Both the position numbers and the translations under genes were made by a program. The notes beneath the pieces are model-generated. The model was not told the origin of the DNA and did not search any database. It was given only the letters and a program-made list of their open reading frames with translations. This document shows positions 1 through 10,300 of a DNA stretch of 64,000 bases, piece by piece. Position 1 is the first letter of the stretch; every line of letters starts with the position of its first letter. This stretch comes from Xanthobacteraceae bacterium (lineage in GTDB: Bacteria > Pseudomonadota > Alphaproteobacteria > Rhizobiales > Xanthobacteraceae). The DNA is taken from assembly GCA_023954195.1 (NCBI GenBank), contig JAMLIK010000002.1, positions 372,001 through 436,000 of the forward strand, read 5' to 3'.

Positions 1-603
1 GAGATTTACGCCCTGGTCTTTTAAGTTAGCGGGCAAATCAGTCGCGGCCATGTGTGTGATCCGGATCGCATCGATCGATTGGCCGACGAGGCGCTTTTCC
101 TTCCGTCCGCTCCACAACGCCTCGACACTCGTTCCCGTGGGTGCCCATCTCTGGCTCAGTTGCGTGAGCGAGGTTAAATTTCCGGGCGAGATCTGCCGCG
201 GGCGATCCCATCCTATGCCGTAGATGTCGGCGGTGACCGCCACCGGCTGATCGTTCGCATAGATACAAGCCGGAATCTTTAAGGTGGCGGCCGTTTCGAG
301 CACGGTTTTACCAGCACGAATTTCGGCGTTCGACGCATTCGCCGCAAGGAAAAGCGGCAGGTAATCCCTTCTCGCATTGGCGGAGCCGCAATGATCGGCA
401 ATCAGTTTGATGATGTCGGTTGCTGCTGGCGCGTCGACCGAGCGTTCCTCGCCCACCCTTGCGATCGTCGCCACCAGCGCCGGGGTTAACTTTCCGATCT
501 TGATCGTGAGGTCGCGCCGATCGCTTTGCCCGAAGCTTGCGGTGTTAACGCACAATGCGGAGGCGAGAAGAAGATAATTCAATCCCTTCAGGAAACTGCG
601 CAT
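1..603 (-). CDS. Exported protein of unknown function, C-terminus beyond window
   Basis: An open frame starts with ATG at 603 and runs without a stop to base 1, giving 201 residues of a longer protein. The N-terminus (MRSFLKGLNYLLLASALCVN...) is a typical signal peptide, with cleavage likely near residues 22-26, so the product is probably periplasmic or secreted. The mature part contains no motif I recognise. Its start lies 9 bp after the stop of the trypsin-like protease gene on the same strand, so the two are probably co-transcribed. Base composition is AT-richer than in most of the window. I cannot name a function. The reading frame and signal peptide are seen directly; co-function with the protease is inference. 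Confidence 0.7.
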   Translation of the reverse strand, partial: MRSFLKGLNYLLLASALCVNTASFGQSDRRDLTIKIGKLTPALVATIARVGEERSVDAPAATDIIKLIADHCGSANARRDYLPLFLAANASNAEIRAGKTVLETAATLKIPACIYANDQPVAVTADIYGIGWDRPRQISPGNLTSLTQLSQRWAPTGTSVEALWSGRKEKRLVGQSIDAIRITHMAATDLPANLKDQGVNL

Positions 604-612
604 GGCGTCACC

Positions 613-1494
613 CTATGTCCGGCAATTTTTTGCTTGCGGGTGCAAGCCGCAGATCAATTGCCTTTTTTCCGCTGCCCAGATTTGAATGAATTCGATGGCC
701 GTCTCGCCCAACACGGAAATCGCGGATATGCGTGACGTTCGATAGTAACCGGAATTCAATCCGACAATAGATCTCATGCCGTTGGGCTTTTCTTCCGAGA
801 CAGGGAGATAGGCCGCGCCGCCGCTATCGCCCCGGCAAATCACGACCCCGTCTTGGGTCAGAATGTGATCGTTGGAATTGGTCGGGGTTTGAATCACGGA
901 GGAATGTCCGCCGTAAAGCTGTCCGATTTTTTCGGGATTCCCGATATCTCCCACGTCCCGGCATCCGTAGCCCAGAAGGAACAGGCGGGCATTGACCGAA
1001 ATATCCGGAACGGGAAATTTGACGCTCTCGAAGCCGATCTCGCTCGGAAAATCGCCGCTGCTCAGGCAGAGGGCGACATCGTTGGACAGATACGTCTTTT
1101 CGAACCGCGGGTGATGATTGCAGTGAATGGTGAATGACGCTTTGAATTTCGGCAGGTCGATCTCACCCACCGCATCATCCTCAAGACAGTGAGCGGCTGT
1201 CACCACGACTCGCGGGCCGACGATAGTCGCCGTGCATGTCGCGCGGCCGTCGGATACGTATTTCAACGTTGCCGGCCAATCGTTCGGGTCCAGCTTTGCG
1301 CCGCCGTCAATACTGGCTTGACCCGCGCCGGTTTGTTCAGGAGGACTCATTCTGAGAGATGGCTTTTTCAGTTGCTCAGCGATACCGGCGGATGTCGCCA
1401 GCATCGCCGGCATGACGACGGCAACGAAGCAAAGCAATCTGCGTTTTGACCGGACCACAGCGATATGGAGGCCGATCGATTTCATGGGGTTCAC
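613..1494 (-). CDS. Secreted trypsin-like serine protease (family S1)
   Basis: This 293-residue protein has the full chymotrypsin-fold triad in order: His102 in TAAHC, Asp139 in SNDVALC and Ser224 in CRGDSGGA. A hydrophobic stretch at about residues 20-38, after a basic start, looks like a signal peptide or anchor, so it should act outside the cytoplasm. Paired cysteines (87/103, 178/220) fit disulphides of S1 proteases. It may start at Met1 or Met4; I kept the longer form. It lies 28 bp after the GH25 muramidase and 9 bp before the unknown exported protein on the same strand, which suggests an operon of exported proteins. The substrate cannot be told from sequence. Confidence in the family is high. 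Confidence 0.9.
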   Translation of the reverse strand: MNPMKSIGLHIAVVRSKRRLLCFVAVVMPAMLATSAGIAEQLKKPSLRMSPPEQTGAGQASIDGGAKLDPNDWPATLKYVSDGRATCTATIVGPRVVVTAAHCLEDDAVGEIDLPKFKASFTIHCNHHPRFEKTYLSNDVALCLSSGDFPSEIGFESVKFPVPDISVNARLFLLGYGCRDVGDIGNPEKIGQLYGGHSSVIQTPTNSNDHILTQDGVVICRGDSGGAAYLPVSEEKPNGMRSIVGLNSGYYRTSRISAISVLGETAIEFIQIWAAEKRQLICGLHPQAKNCRT

Positions 1495-1522
1495 TTTTCA
1501 ACTCCGCCCGTTTTGGCGCCGG

Positions 1523-2626
1523 CTAGGGCGTATTCAGACGAAACACGGATTGAAACTTGTCCTGCGAAATTGGCACCCAGCTCATATCCACTTGCTTGTT
1601 CCGGGGGCTCCCCGCGCAAGTCAGAAAGTTGGTCGGCAAAAAGCCCGTTTCCGTAAATTGCCAGAGGTGCGGCTTCGAATAATCATCCACGGGATAGGAG
1701 GCGCCTCGCGGCAGCGGAGCCATTTTCCATTTCGGGCTACCGCCCTCCTTGGTCCATTTCTTGTTGTAAACCGGCCCGCGGTCGGTATATCGAGACGTCC
1801 ATACACCCCGATTGCTCAACAACGCATCTTCGTTATGCGTCATAACCGCATTCCACCACGCGGACGGATTTGTGTAGACGAGGACGGGCAGGCCCGTGGC
1901 CGCCTCAACGCGGTCTATCCAGATTTTCGCCATCGCGGCGATCTGGGCCGGCGTCATCTTGTACCACATGTCGCAGTAGTAAACGCCCTGGTCGTTCTTC
2001 GTCCGCCGCGCGGCGGGGCAGGCGTCGAATTCTTCGGTGCCAGGCTCAACCCGCTTGTTCGACCACTCGATATCCAATACGGGGGGCAGCTGTTTGGGTT
2101 TGTGGCCTCCCGCTGCTCCAATTGCATTGAGAAATACGTCGGCTTGCCGCGTTACATCGAGATTCGGCCGGAGAAAATGATACGCGCCGCGGAACAGGGC
2201 TTTCGACGCATGCTTCGGTTCAAGCTGTGCCCAAAGGCGTTGGAACGACAGGTCGGTTACGGCGCCGTCGGAGGCTTTTGTATAGACATGAACAACGCCG
2301 GCGTTTGTGGCGGCATCCCAATTCGCTGAACATGAGCATTCAGCTGTATCGTACCCTGCCTGGGTTTTGCACTTGGGCTTGTCGCTGCGGTCGAACGTAT
2401 AATGCGAGAGATCGATTCCGAAGGTCCCGCTGAATCTGTTTCTCGCTTTCTCATCTAAAAAGAACGGTGCGGCCGCGGCTTCGAGACCGCTTGCTCCCAA
2501 CCAAAATGGCCGGACGGCAGCAGGATCAACTTCATCTTGATCCGCGAAGGGGTCTTGCGCTTGCGCCGGCATATTACCCGCAGCCAAAAGCACCGCCACG
2601 CAGATTGAAATCCAAGCTGCTTTCAT
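1523..2626 (-). CDS. Exported GH25 (lysozyme-like) muramidase
   Basis: The 367-residue product begins with a clear signal peptide (residues 1-22, ending AQAQ) followed by a glycoside hydrolase family 25 domain from about residue 68. Family hallmarks are visible: FGIDLSHY with Asp72 near the domain start, GAYHFLRP, and the active-site DxE pair in PPVLDIEWSN (Asp185, Glu187). The last strand carries HLWQFTETG, as in other GH25 enzymes. GH25 enzymes cut the beta-1,4 bond between N-acetylmuramic acid and N-acetylglucosamine in peptidoglycan. The gene heads a minus-strand set with an S1 protease and an unknown exported protein. No holin or phage structural gene is nearby, so I do not read it as a phage endolysin. 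Confidence 0.88.
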   Translation of the reverse strand: MKAAWISICVAVLLAAGNMPAQAQDPFADQDEVDPAAVRPFWLGASGLEAAAAPFFLDEKARNRFSGTFGIDLSHYTFDRSDKPKCKTQAGYDTAECSCSANWDAATNAGVVHVYTKASDGAVTDLSFQRLWAQLEPKHASKALFRGAYHFLRPNLDVTRQADVFLNAIGAAGGHKPKQLPPVLDIEWSNKRVEPGTEEFDACPAARRTKNDQGVYYCDMWYKMTPAQIAAMAKIWIDRVEAATGLPVLVYTNPSAWWNAVMTHNEDALLSNRGVWTSRYTDRGPVYNKKWTKEGGSPKWKMAPLPRGASYPVDDYSKPHLWQFTETGFLPTNFLTCAGSPRNKQVDMSWVPISQDKFQSVFRLNTP

Positions 2627-2754
2627 GACGCCCCCTCCCGCTTCTCAAGTTATGCAACTATAGAGGGAAGATAGCCTGAACCACGCTTTTTATTCAGTCA
2701 ATAAGAATCCTCCGGGCCGGGAGTTCATGGAAGGACGCGCCAAAAGGGTCGGTT

Positions 2755-3984
2755 TCACTGGTCCGAGCGCGCCGGTCCGAGTCCGGCGACGAGCTTGATC
2801 AGTTCGCTCTGCCTGTTCACGCTGCATTTGCGAAAGACGCTGACCAGATGCGTCTTGACGGTCGCTTGCGAGATGCCGAGGGCATCGGCGATGGCGTTGA
2901 CGCCGCTGATCCGCAGCATGGCCTCGACGACGCGGATTTCGCTCGCGGTCAACCGATAGGTTTTGGCGAGCGCTTCCAGCGGCGTCGGATCGGCGAACCG
3001 CGAGTGACGGACAAACAATGCCGCGCTGGCCCGATGCGCCTCGCCCACATCGCGCCGGGCGCCGTCGCGAAGCGGCAGCACATTGGCGATCCAGCGCGCG
3101 CCTGGCGTCTCCTCCAAGGTGATCGTGCTGCCTTGGGTCCCGATCGACGCGCCGCTCTTGATGGCGCGCAGGCTGTTGTCGAGCGCATGCCCCGCCTCGG
3201 GCGCGACGGCGCTTATCCGATCGTGGCGCGCACGCAGCAGTTTGCCGTCATCGATCACGCGCCGGGCGCTTGTATTAGCGAACACGACACGTCCATCGTC
3301 GGCCAGCAGGAAGACAGCCTCGCCGATCCGGTCGAGCGCTTCGGTCAGCGCGGATTCCGTATCTTTGTGCTGGACGAACAGCTGCCCGATCGCCGCGGCG
3401 CGCTGGAAATGGGGGACCAGCAGCGCCAGGCGTTCACGGGCGGTGATATCGATCGCCTCACCGCGCCAGGGAAACGAGAGGAAGACAAAGCGGCTGGCAT
3501 CGCGTTCCAGCAGCACCGTCAGCGAGTCGACGAAGCCTTGTGGCGCCACCCACTCTTGATGGAAGGCCGTCTCCTGCGATTCCGCGAGCGGAACGAGGTC
3601 ATGAAACGTCATAACCTTGCCGACCTCCTGGAAAAGCACGGCCGGGAAAACCGGATTGAGCGGCGCAAGCTTCTTTAGATACAGCTCCGTGTATTGCGGG
3701 TCGTCGTTATAGAAATACAGGCCGCCGATTTGATCGGCTGGCACACCCTGCCAGAACAAATTGGCCTGCGCGCCGCCGACCCATCGACAAGCCGCGGCGA
3801 GCGCACGCGTCCATTTCGCCGGATCGACGGCCGCATCGTAGATTTCGGCGATAACCGCCGACAGGACGACGGGATCAATATCCAAATTGAACGTCCCAAC
3901 CAGTCGGCCATCGGCCGGGCGAAAGCACTCATTCTGGCCGAACCCGGAGCAAGTTTCAATCGGAGCGGACTTGTCCGGGATCAT
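2755..3984 (-). CDS. LuxR-family transcriptional regulator with PAS-like sensor region
   Basis: The 409-residue protein ends in a LuxR/NarL-type helix-turn-helix (about residues 344-402: LTASEIRVVEAML, then ALGISQATVKTHLVSVFRKC). Residues 212-245 (ALDRIGEAVFLLADDGRVVF) look like the start of a PAS fold. The first 200 residues do not resemble an autoinducer-binding domain or a phosphoacceptor receiver, so this is not a classical quorum-sensing LuxR or NarL response regulator. The gene is divergent from the giant RTX protease gene, with 392 bp between their starts, and it precedes the exported muramidase/protease set on its own strand. Control of either neighbour is inference from position and from the inverted repeats upstream. 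The ligand is unknown. Confidence 0.85.
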   Translation of the reverse strand: MIPDKSAPIETCSGFGQNECFRPADGRLVGTFNLDIDPVVLSAVIAEIYDAAVDPAKWTRALAAACRWVGGAQANLFWQGVPADQIGGLYFYNDDPQYTELYLKKLAPLNPVFPAVLFQEVGKVMTFHDLVPLAESQETAFHQEWVAPQGFVDSLTVLLERDASRFVFLSFPWRGEAIDITARERLALLVPHFQRAAAIGQLFVQHKDTESALTEALDRIGEAVFLLADDGRVVFANTSARRVIDDGKLLRARHDRISAVAPEAGHALDNSLRAIKSGASIGTQGSTITLEETPGARWIANVLPLRDGARRDVGEAHRASAALFVRHSRFADPTPLEALAKTYRLTASEIRVVEAMLRISGVNAIADALGISQATVKTHLVSVFRKCSVNRQSELIKLVAGLGPARSDQ

Positions 3985-4045
3985 CGGGGAGGGGGCTCGC
4001 CCTGGAAACCGCGCACGCGGGCCATCTTGGAAGAAAATAGCGCCA

Positions 4046-4065
4046 CCTCAACCGAACGGTTGAGG
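4046..4065. promoter_or_regulatory. Perfect 20-bp inverted repeat (candidate LuxR operator)
   Basis: The arms CCTCAACCG and CGGTTGAGG are exact reverse complements, separated by two bases. The length and symmetry fit a site for a dimeric helix-turn-helix protein. It lies 62 bp upstream of the LuxR gene start and shares its AACCGAA core with the repeat at 4110-4130. Its function is inferred. Confidence 0.5.
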
Positions 4066-4109
4066 CGCGGCGCGCGGGCGGTCGGTAAGCTCGCGATAAT
4101 TAGCCGGTC

Positions 4110-4130
4110 GAACCGAAGCGCGTTCGGTTC
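4110..4130. promoter_or_regulatory. Second AACCGAA inverted repeat
   Basis: The arms GAACCGAA and TTCGGTTC are exact reverse complements around a five-base spacer. The half-site matches the core of the repeat at 4046-4065, whose arms are closer together. Two related sites in one divergent promoter region suggest a single regulator binding twice, most simply the neighbouring LuxR-type protein. This is inference. Confidence 0.45.
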
Positions 4131-4322
4131 ATGGCAAAATCGCGTGTCGTGGCTACCGCGCCGTCCGCAGTTTTAAGAACGATCGATTATCCGGGAGCAT
4201 TTTTTTGGCAACGTGTTCGTTCGCCGAAGGTGCGCACAGCAAGATAGGATGTTTCGCACCTGCCATCTATTCCGCGCCGGGGCTTGCTCCCGCTGCGCCG
4301 CGGGTCACTCGTGCGCGGTCTG

Positions 4323-4345
4323 CAATTAATTCCTGACGTTAATTG
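4323..4345. promoter_or_regulatory. AT-rich dyad just upstream of RTX gene
   Basis: The arms CAATTAA and TTAATTG are exact reverse complements separated by nine bases. The dyad ends about 31 bp before the ATG at 4377, so it would overlap the promoter or the start of the transcript. It could be an operator or a weak RNA hairpin. Confidence 0.35.
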
Positions 4346-4376
4346 ATAAAAATTCCCAACAGAGGGAGGCCAAGCG

Positions 4377-7300
4377 ATGCCGTTTCCGGTGAACCAAGGG
4401 ATGGTGGACCAGATCGCTGGCGACGACCTGTGGGAGCAGGAGAATATTTCCTACTCGATCGATCTTCAGGGCCGCGGCCACGGGACGAACGACGCCGAGG
4501 ACAAATTCGGCAGCCCGCCCGACTTCGTCACGATCACTCCCGCCGATATCGCGGCGATCCAGGAAGCCGTCGAACTGTGGGACGACCTGATCGACAATTC
4601 GATCAGCCAGAATGACGTGCCGGCGGCCGTTATTTCCGTCAACGAGGTGAGCAACCTGCCGTCGTATTCGGGCGGCGTCACGTTTGGCACCCTGCACGCC
4701 ACGATCTCCGGACCCGACAACGAGGGCGTCTACCTCAAACCCAACATCACGGTCGGCTCAAAAAACTTCACCTCCGCGATTCATGAATTTGGCCATGCGC
4801 TGGGCCTCAGCCATCCCGGCGACTACAACGCCGGCAACGACCAGCCGACCTATCAAGACGATCGCATGTTCGACGAGGACACGGGGCTGGCCTCGATCAT
4901 GTCCTACTTCGACCCCTCGAACTACATCGCCGAGGTCAACTGGACGACGAACAATATCCGCACGCCGATGATCTATGACATCCTGGCGATCCAGCAACTC
5001 TACGGCGCCGATACAACGACGCGCGCCGGGGATACCACCTACGGATTCAACACCGATCCCGCCGATTTCAGGGACGCGTTTGACCAGTCGGTCTACACAT
5101 TCACCCAGACGACCTTGAATTCGACAAACCAATATGTCTTCAACCCGGCGGTCTTCACGATCTGGGATACCGGCGGCGATCACGACCGCATCGACGCATC
5201 CGGGTTTACGGTCAACCAGCGTATCGATCTCACTCCGGGCACGTATTCGGACATCGGCGAAACCACCGCGCCCGACGATCCGAAAGACCCCCATTCCACC
5301 GTGCATCTGGTCCCGCTCATTGACAGCATCGGCATCGCTTACGGGGTGACGATCGAGGAGGCGATCGGCGGCGAGGGCAACGACACCGTCACAGGGAATG
5401 CCCAGGACAATTACCTCGCCGGCAACGGCGGTGACGACCAGATCTCCGGCGGCTTCGGGAACGACGTCCTGGAGGGCGGCAAGGGCAACGACACCCTGTA
5501 CGGCAGTCTCGGCAACGACACACTGAGCGGCGGCGACGACGATGACCTCCTGTTCGGCGAAGCCGGCGGTGACACGCTGGATGGCGGCGCGGGCGACGAC
5601 CGCATCGACGGCGGCGGCGCGCTGGACGGCGCCGGCAGCGCCGCCATCCCGGACACGCTGACCGGGGGCGCGGGGGCCGACACCTTCGTCTACGGCACGC
5701 ATTATCGCACCACCGTCATCACCGACTACCATCCGACCGAGGACACGATCGACTTCACCAATTTGAAATGGGCGCACAGCTTCGTCGATATCATCGAGCA
5801 CGCGACGCAACAGGGGAACGACGTTCTCATCGATTTCAAGGACGATCCGTCGGTCGGCGGCGTCAGCGACACGCTGCTGCTGAAAGACATCACGATCGGC
5901 GATCTCGATCCTGGCCTGATGCGGTTTTCGGAGGAGACGGAAAACCCGGTTCCGCCGTGGTTCACGAGCGTCACCAATCCTTACAATCCGAATTACGCAT
6001 TTACAGAACTGACAGCGCCGCTGGCCGATGGCGGTTTTGTCATTGTCCAGTCCAGCTCCGTGGATGCGGCGGCGAATACCATCATCGCCCACCGCTTTGA
6101 TGGCCGTGGAGTCGAGACGGGCACATTCACGGTCGCCGCCACAAGCCACGGGATGGCCTATGACGTCGTCGGGCTTCCCAACGGCAACTTTGCTGTCGTG
6201 TGGGAGGATTATTTTGGCCGCAATGAGGATCCGGATTCGCCGCCGCCGGTCATCAGCGCGCGTTTCTTCGACGGCGACGCCAAGCCGCTCGGCTCGGCGT
6301 TTCAGGTCAACACCTCGCCCGCGATCTTCGACAGCGCATCCCTCGGATACAACTTCAACCTTACATTCGCGGGCGCCTCCACCAGCGGCGAACTGATTGT
6401 CGAATGGCTTGCCGACGTCGATCCCACCCAGGCGACCGGCATCGCGGATGATCGCGTCTTCCGCCAGGTGCTGTCGGATACCGGGGGGTTCGCGGGCGGC
6501 GAGGAGTCCTTCCCTCTTACCAATTTCTTCGACGAACAGAAGCAGGTCTACTATTACGATCCCTATCGATCCGGGATCGTATATGATGCGATCACGGGTA
6601 ACTATTCGGCGGTCGATGCGCAGTATGTACATCTGTCGAACGGCGATTACCTGCGCTTGTGGCAGGTTCCGATCGCGGGAACCAGGAATTTCACGCTGTG
6701 GGCCGAAATTGAAGGCAAGGGAGGGCCGGTCGAGCTTTCGGCGGACACGGGTTACATTCCGCGCTTCCCCTATCGAAACATCGACGGGGTTTCGTCCACC
6801 TATGGAGGCGGCACCGTCAACGAACTCGCCGATGGCCGGATCGAGATCACGTGGACCAACGGCGGCTTCGCGCAATACAACTATTACACGCCCGGCTTCG
6901 ACACCATCATCTTCGACGATCACACGCTGACCGGCTTCACCAAGGCCGGGACGGACGGCAACGATGTGATGCGCGGCGGCCCCGGCGACGACCGGCTCTA
7001 CGGCCTCGGCGGCGACGATACGTTCATTTCCGGCCTCGGCGCCGATATCCTCGACGGCGGCGACGGCGTCGATACCGCCGACTACAGCCGGTCGCTCGAA
7101 GGCGTTGACGTCGATCTGACGCGCGCCGGGGCGCAGGCCGGCGGCCATGCGGAAGGCGACGTCCTCGTTTCCATCGAGAACATCACCGGCAGCGCCTATG
7201 GCGATAAGCTCACCGGCGACGCCGGCGCCAACACGATCTATGGCGGTTACGGCGACGATACCATCTTCGGCGGCGGCGGCGCGGACTATCTGCGCGGCCA

Positions 7301-10300
7301 GGCCGGGGACGATTACGTCGGCCTGCAAGGCGACGGCGGCACCGCGATGGGCGAGGCCGGCGACGATATACTGACCGCCATCGGCAACGGCAATACGCTC
7401 GAAGGCGGCGACGGCGATGATACCCTGACCGTCATCGGCAACGGCAATACGCTCGATGGCGGCGATAGCGGCGGCGACGGCGATACCCTGACCGCCACGG
7501 GCGACGGCAATACACTCAGAAGCGGCGATACGCATTTCGTCATCGGGAGCGAAGATACGCTGCGTATCATCAGCGGCGACAGTAACGTGCTGATCGGTTC
7601 GGACTTCAACGATAACCTTTTCGTCGACGAGGGCAGCTACAATTTCATGGACGGCGGAAACGGCAGTGATGAACTGCGTCTGGCCGGCAGCGGCTTGGGC
7701 AATGTCTTGTCCGGCGGCGTCGGACGGGACTATCTGTCGGCCCCCAAGTACACCGGACCGGGCGCGACGTTCTACGGCGGCGACGGCGACGATAATATCG
7801 AGGGAGGTTCCGGCGACGACTGGCTTCAAGGCGATGGCGGTGACGACTTCATTGCCGGTGGCGCCGGCAATGATACGGCGCACTTCTTCGGTGAGTTGGC
7901 GGATTACCGCATTTCCTTCGATGCGACCTCGAAGAGTTGGACGGTCACCGATCTGCGCGCGGACTCGCCTGACGGCACCGACACTGTCACTAACGACGTC
8001 GAGAATTTCGCGTTCGGCGGCTATCGCAATGAGGTTTACGATACCCGGTATTTCCTGACCGCGGCCCATGTCGCCGATGATTACATCAGTGGCGCGACGG
8101 TGTTCGCGGACGCCAATGGCGACGGCGTGGTGGATCCGGGCGAGGCTTCCGCCACCACCGATGGCGGCGGCGGATTTACCCTCCCCGCCGGGGCCGCCGG
8201 GCCGCTGGTCGCGACCGGCGGCACCGATGTCGGAACCGGTCTTGCCTTTGGCGGGCGCTGGCTGGCGCCGGCCGGCTACAACGCCATCACGCCGCTGACG
8301 ACCCTTGTCGAACGCGCGACCGAGAACGGCGTCGCCGATCCCCGGCAAACGATTCTGGGCAATCTCGGTCTCGACCCCGCCTGGGATATCGCCAATCAGG
8401 ATCCGATCGTCGCGGCCCAGTTCGGGGACTACCAGCCCCCGACGGCCGGTCTTGAAGTGGCCAATACGGTCAATCTGATCGCCTCCGCGATCGAGGGCGC
8501 CCATCCCGGCCAATTCAGCGTCGCCTATGACGACGCCTTCAAGGCGCTGGCCGCGGCCGTCGGCGCAGGTCCATTCGACCTCACCGACCCGTCGGCGATC
8601 GCGGGCGTGATCGATGCCACGCTGGCGCTGGACGGCGCCTCGCTGGCTCCGTCCGTCGCCAGCGGTCTTGCCAGCGTGATCGCGGCGGTTAACGGGGCCG
8701 TCTGGAACTGGGGGGGCGGACCGGAAATCCTCGACGCCTTCGCCAAGGTCGCGCAGGGCGATGCCGCCGACGCGATCAAGCTCGCCGCGGCCGATCCCTC
8801 GAAAATATCGGATGCCGTCGATCGTTTCACGGGCCAGGCGCTGCTGGATGCCGCGTCGGCGCTCTACTTCCGGGCCGGTGATGCGGCCGGGCCGTACTTT
8901 AACTATGGGCCATACCCTCGACCTGACTCTTACAACGTCGCCACCAATCAGGTTCTGACTGTCGATGCCGCATCCGGCGTTCTCGCCAACGACCTCGACT
9001 CCGACACTGATACGCTGACCGCCGTGTCGGTCACCCTGGCCACCGACCACGGCACGGTCACGATCAATGTCGACGGATCTTTCTCCTATACCCCCGACGC
9101 GGATTTCGTCGGTTCGGACCGTTTCCTCTATGAGGTTTCCGACGGCCTGGCCCATATGTCGGAAGGTGTGACCGTCAGGGTCGGGCCGCATCCCGTGGTC
9201 ACCGGTGTAACGGCTGAGTTCAAGCCCGGCGAAGGCGATGCCGCCGATAGCTATGTTCTGACCATCACCCTGGATCGCCCGGTGACGGTCGATACGTCCG
9301 GCGGTCCGTTCGCCTTGGCTACCAATGCCGAGCCGGCCTACTATGCAGCCGATCTTTCCGACGCGAACAGGCTGGTCTTTGTCATCACGGTCGGCAGTGA
9401 AACGCCGACCGGCGTTCCCCTGAAGATCAGCGGCAACGTCAGCGAAGCTCGTGCTCCCATTTACGACAACGCCAATGGCGAGGAGCCGGATCTGTCCGGC
9501 GCTTACGTCACGTTCCCGAACCTCATTCTCGGCGCGACGGACGCCACCGGTCTGATGCTGGCATTGGAGACCGACAGCGGCGCTGCCGGCGATGGCGTCA
9601 CCAATGACGGGACGGTTCATGTGTCGGGGCTTGAGGCCGGCGCGACCTGGGAGTACGCCGTCAACGGCGGCGCGTTCGTTGCGGGCAGCGGCGACAGTTT
9701 TACGTTGAGCGGCGACGGGGCGAAGACCGTGCTGGTGCACCAGACCGATGCCGCCGGCCACGTCTCGGCCGACGCCGGCCTCGACTTCAACCTCGATACA
9801 GTATCCGCCGCGCCGTCGCTGGCGCTGGCGGTCGACAGTGGCGTCGTGGGCGATGGCATCACCAATGACGGCACGGTCAACGTCTCCGGCCTTGAGACCG
9901 GCGCGACGTGGGAATACGCCGTCAATGGCGGCGATTTCATTGCCGGCCATGGCAGTAGTTTCATGCTGACCGGCGACGGGGCGAAGACCGTGCTGGTGCA
10001 TCAGATCGATGCCGCCGGCAACGTCTCCGACAACGCCGGCATCGACTTTACTCTCGATACGACTGACACGACCGCGCCGAACACGCCAGCGCTGGCGCTG
10101 GCGACCGACAGCGGCGTTGTGGGCGACGGTGTCACCAATGTCGGCACGGTTCAGGTGTCGGGGCTGGAGGCCGGCGCGACCTGGCAATACGCCGTCAACG
10201 GCGGCGCGTTCGTGACGGGCAGCGGCACGAGCTTTACCCTGAGCGGCGACGGCGCGAAAAGCGTGCTGGTGCATCAGACCGATACCGCCGGCCACGTCTC

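Larger units (their letters stand above)
3985..4376. promoter_or_regulatory. Divergent control region between LuxR gene and RTX protease gene
   Basis: This 392-bp stretch has no convincing gene. It holds two related inverted repeats with an AACCGAA half-site (4046-4065 and 4110-4130), an AT-rich dyad close to the RTX gene (4323-4345) and a strong Shine-Dalgarno sequence, AGAGGGAGG, 7-15 bases before the ATG at 4377. Composition falls to AT-rich around 4190-4210 and 4320-4355, as expected for promoters. I could not identify confident -35/-10 pairs. Confidence 0.6.

Noticed and set aside
1523-2626. GH25 enzyme as a prophage endolysin
   Set aside because: It has a Sec signal peptide and no holin, spanin, tail or integrase genes are nearby.
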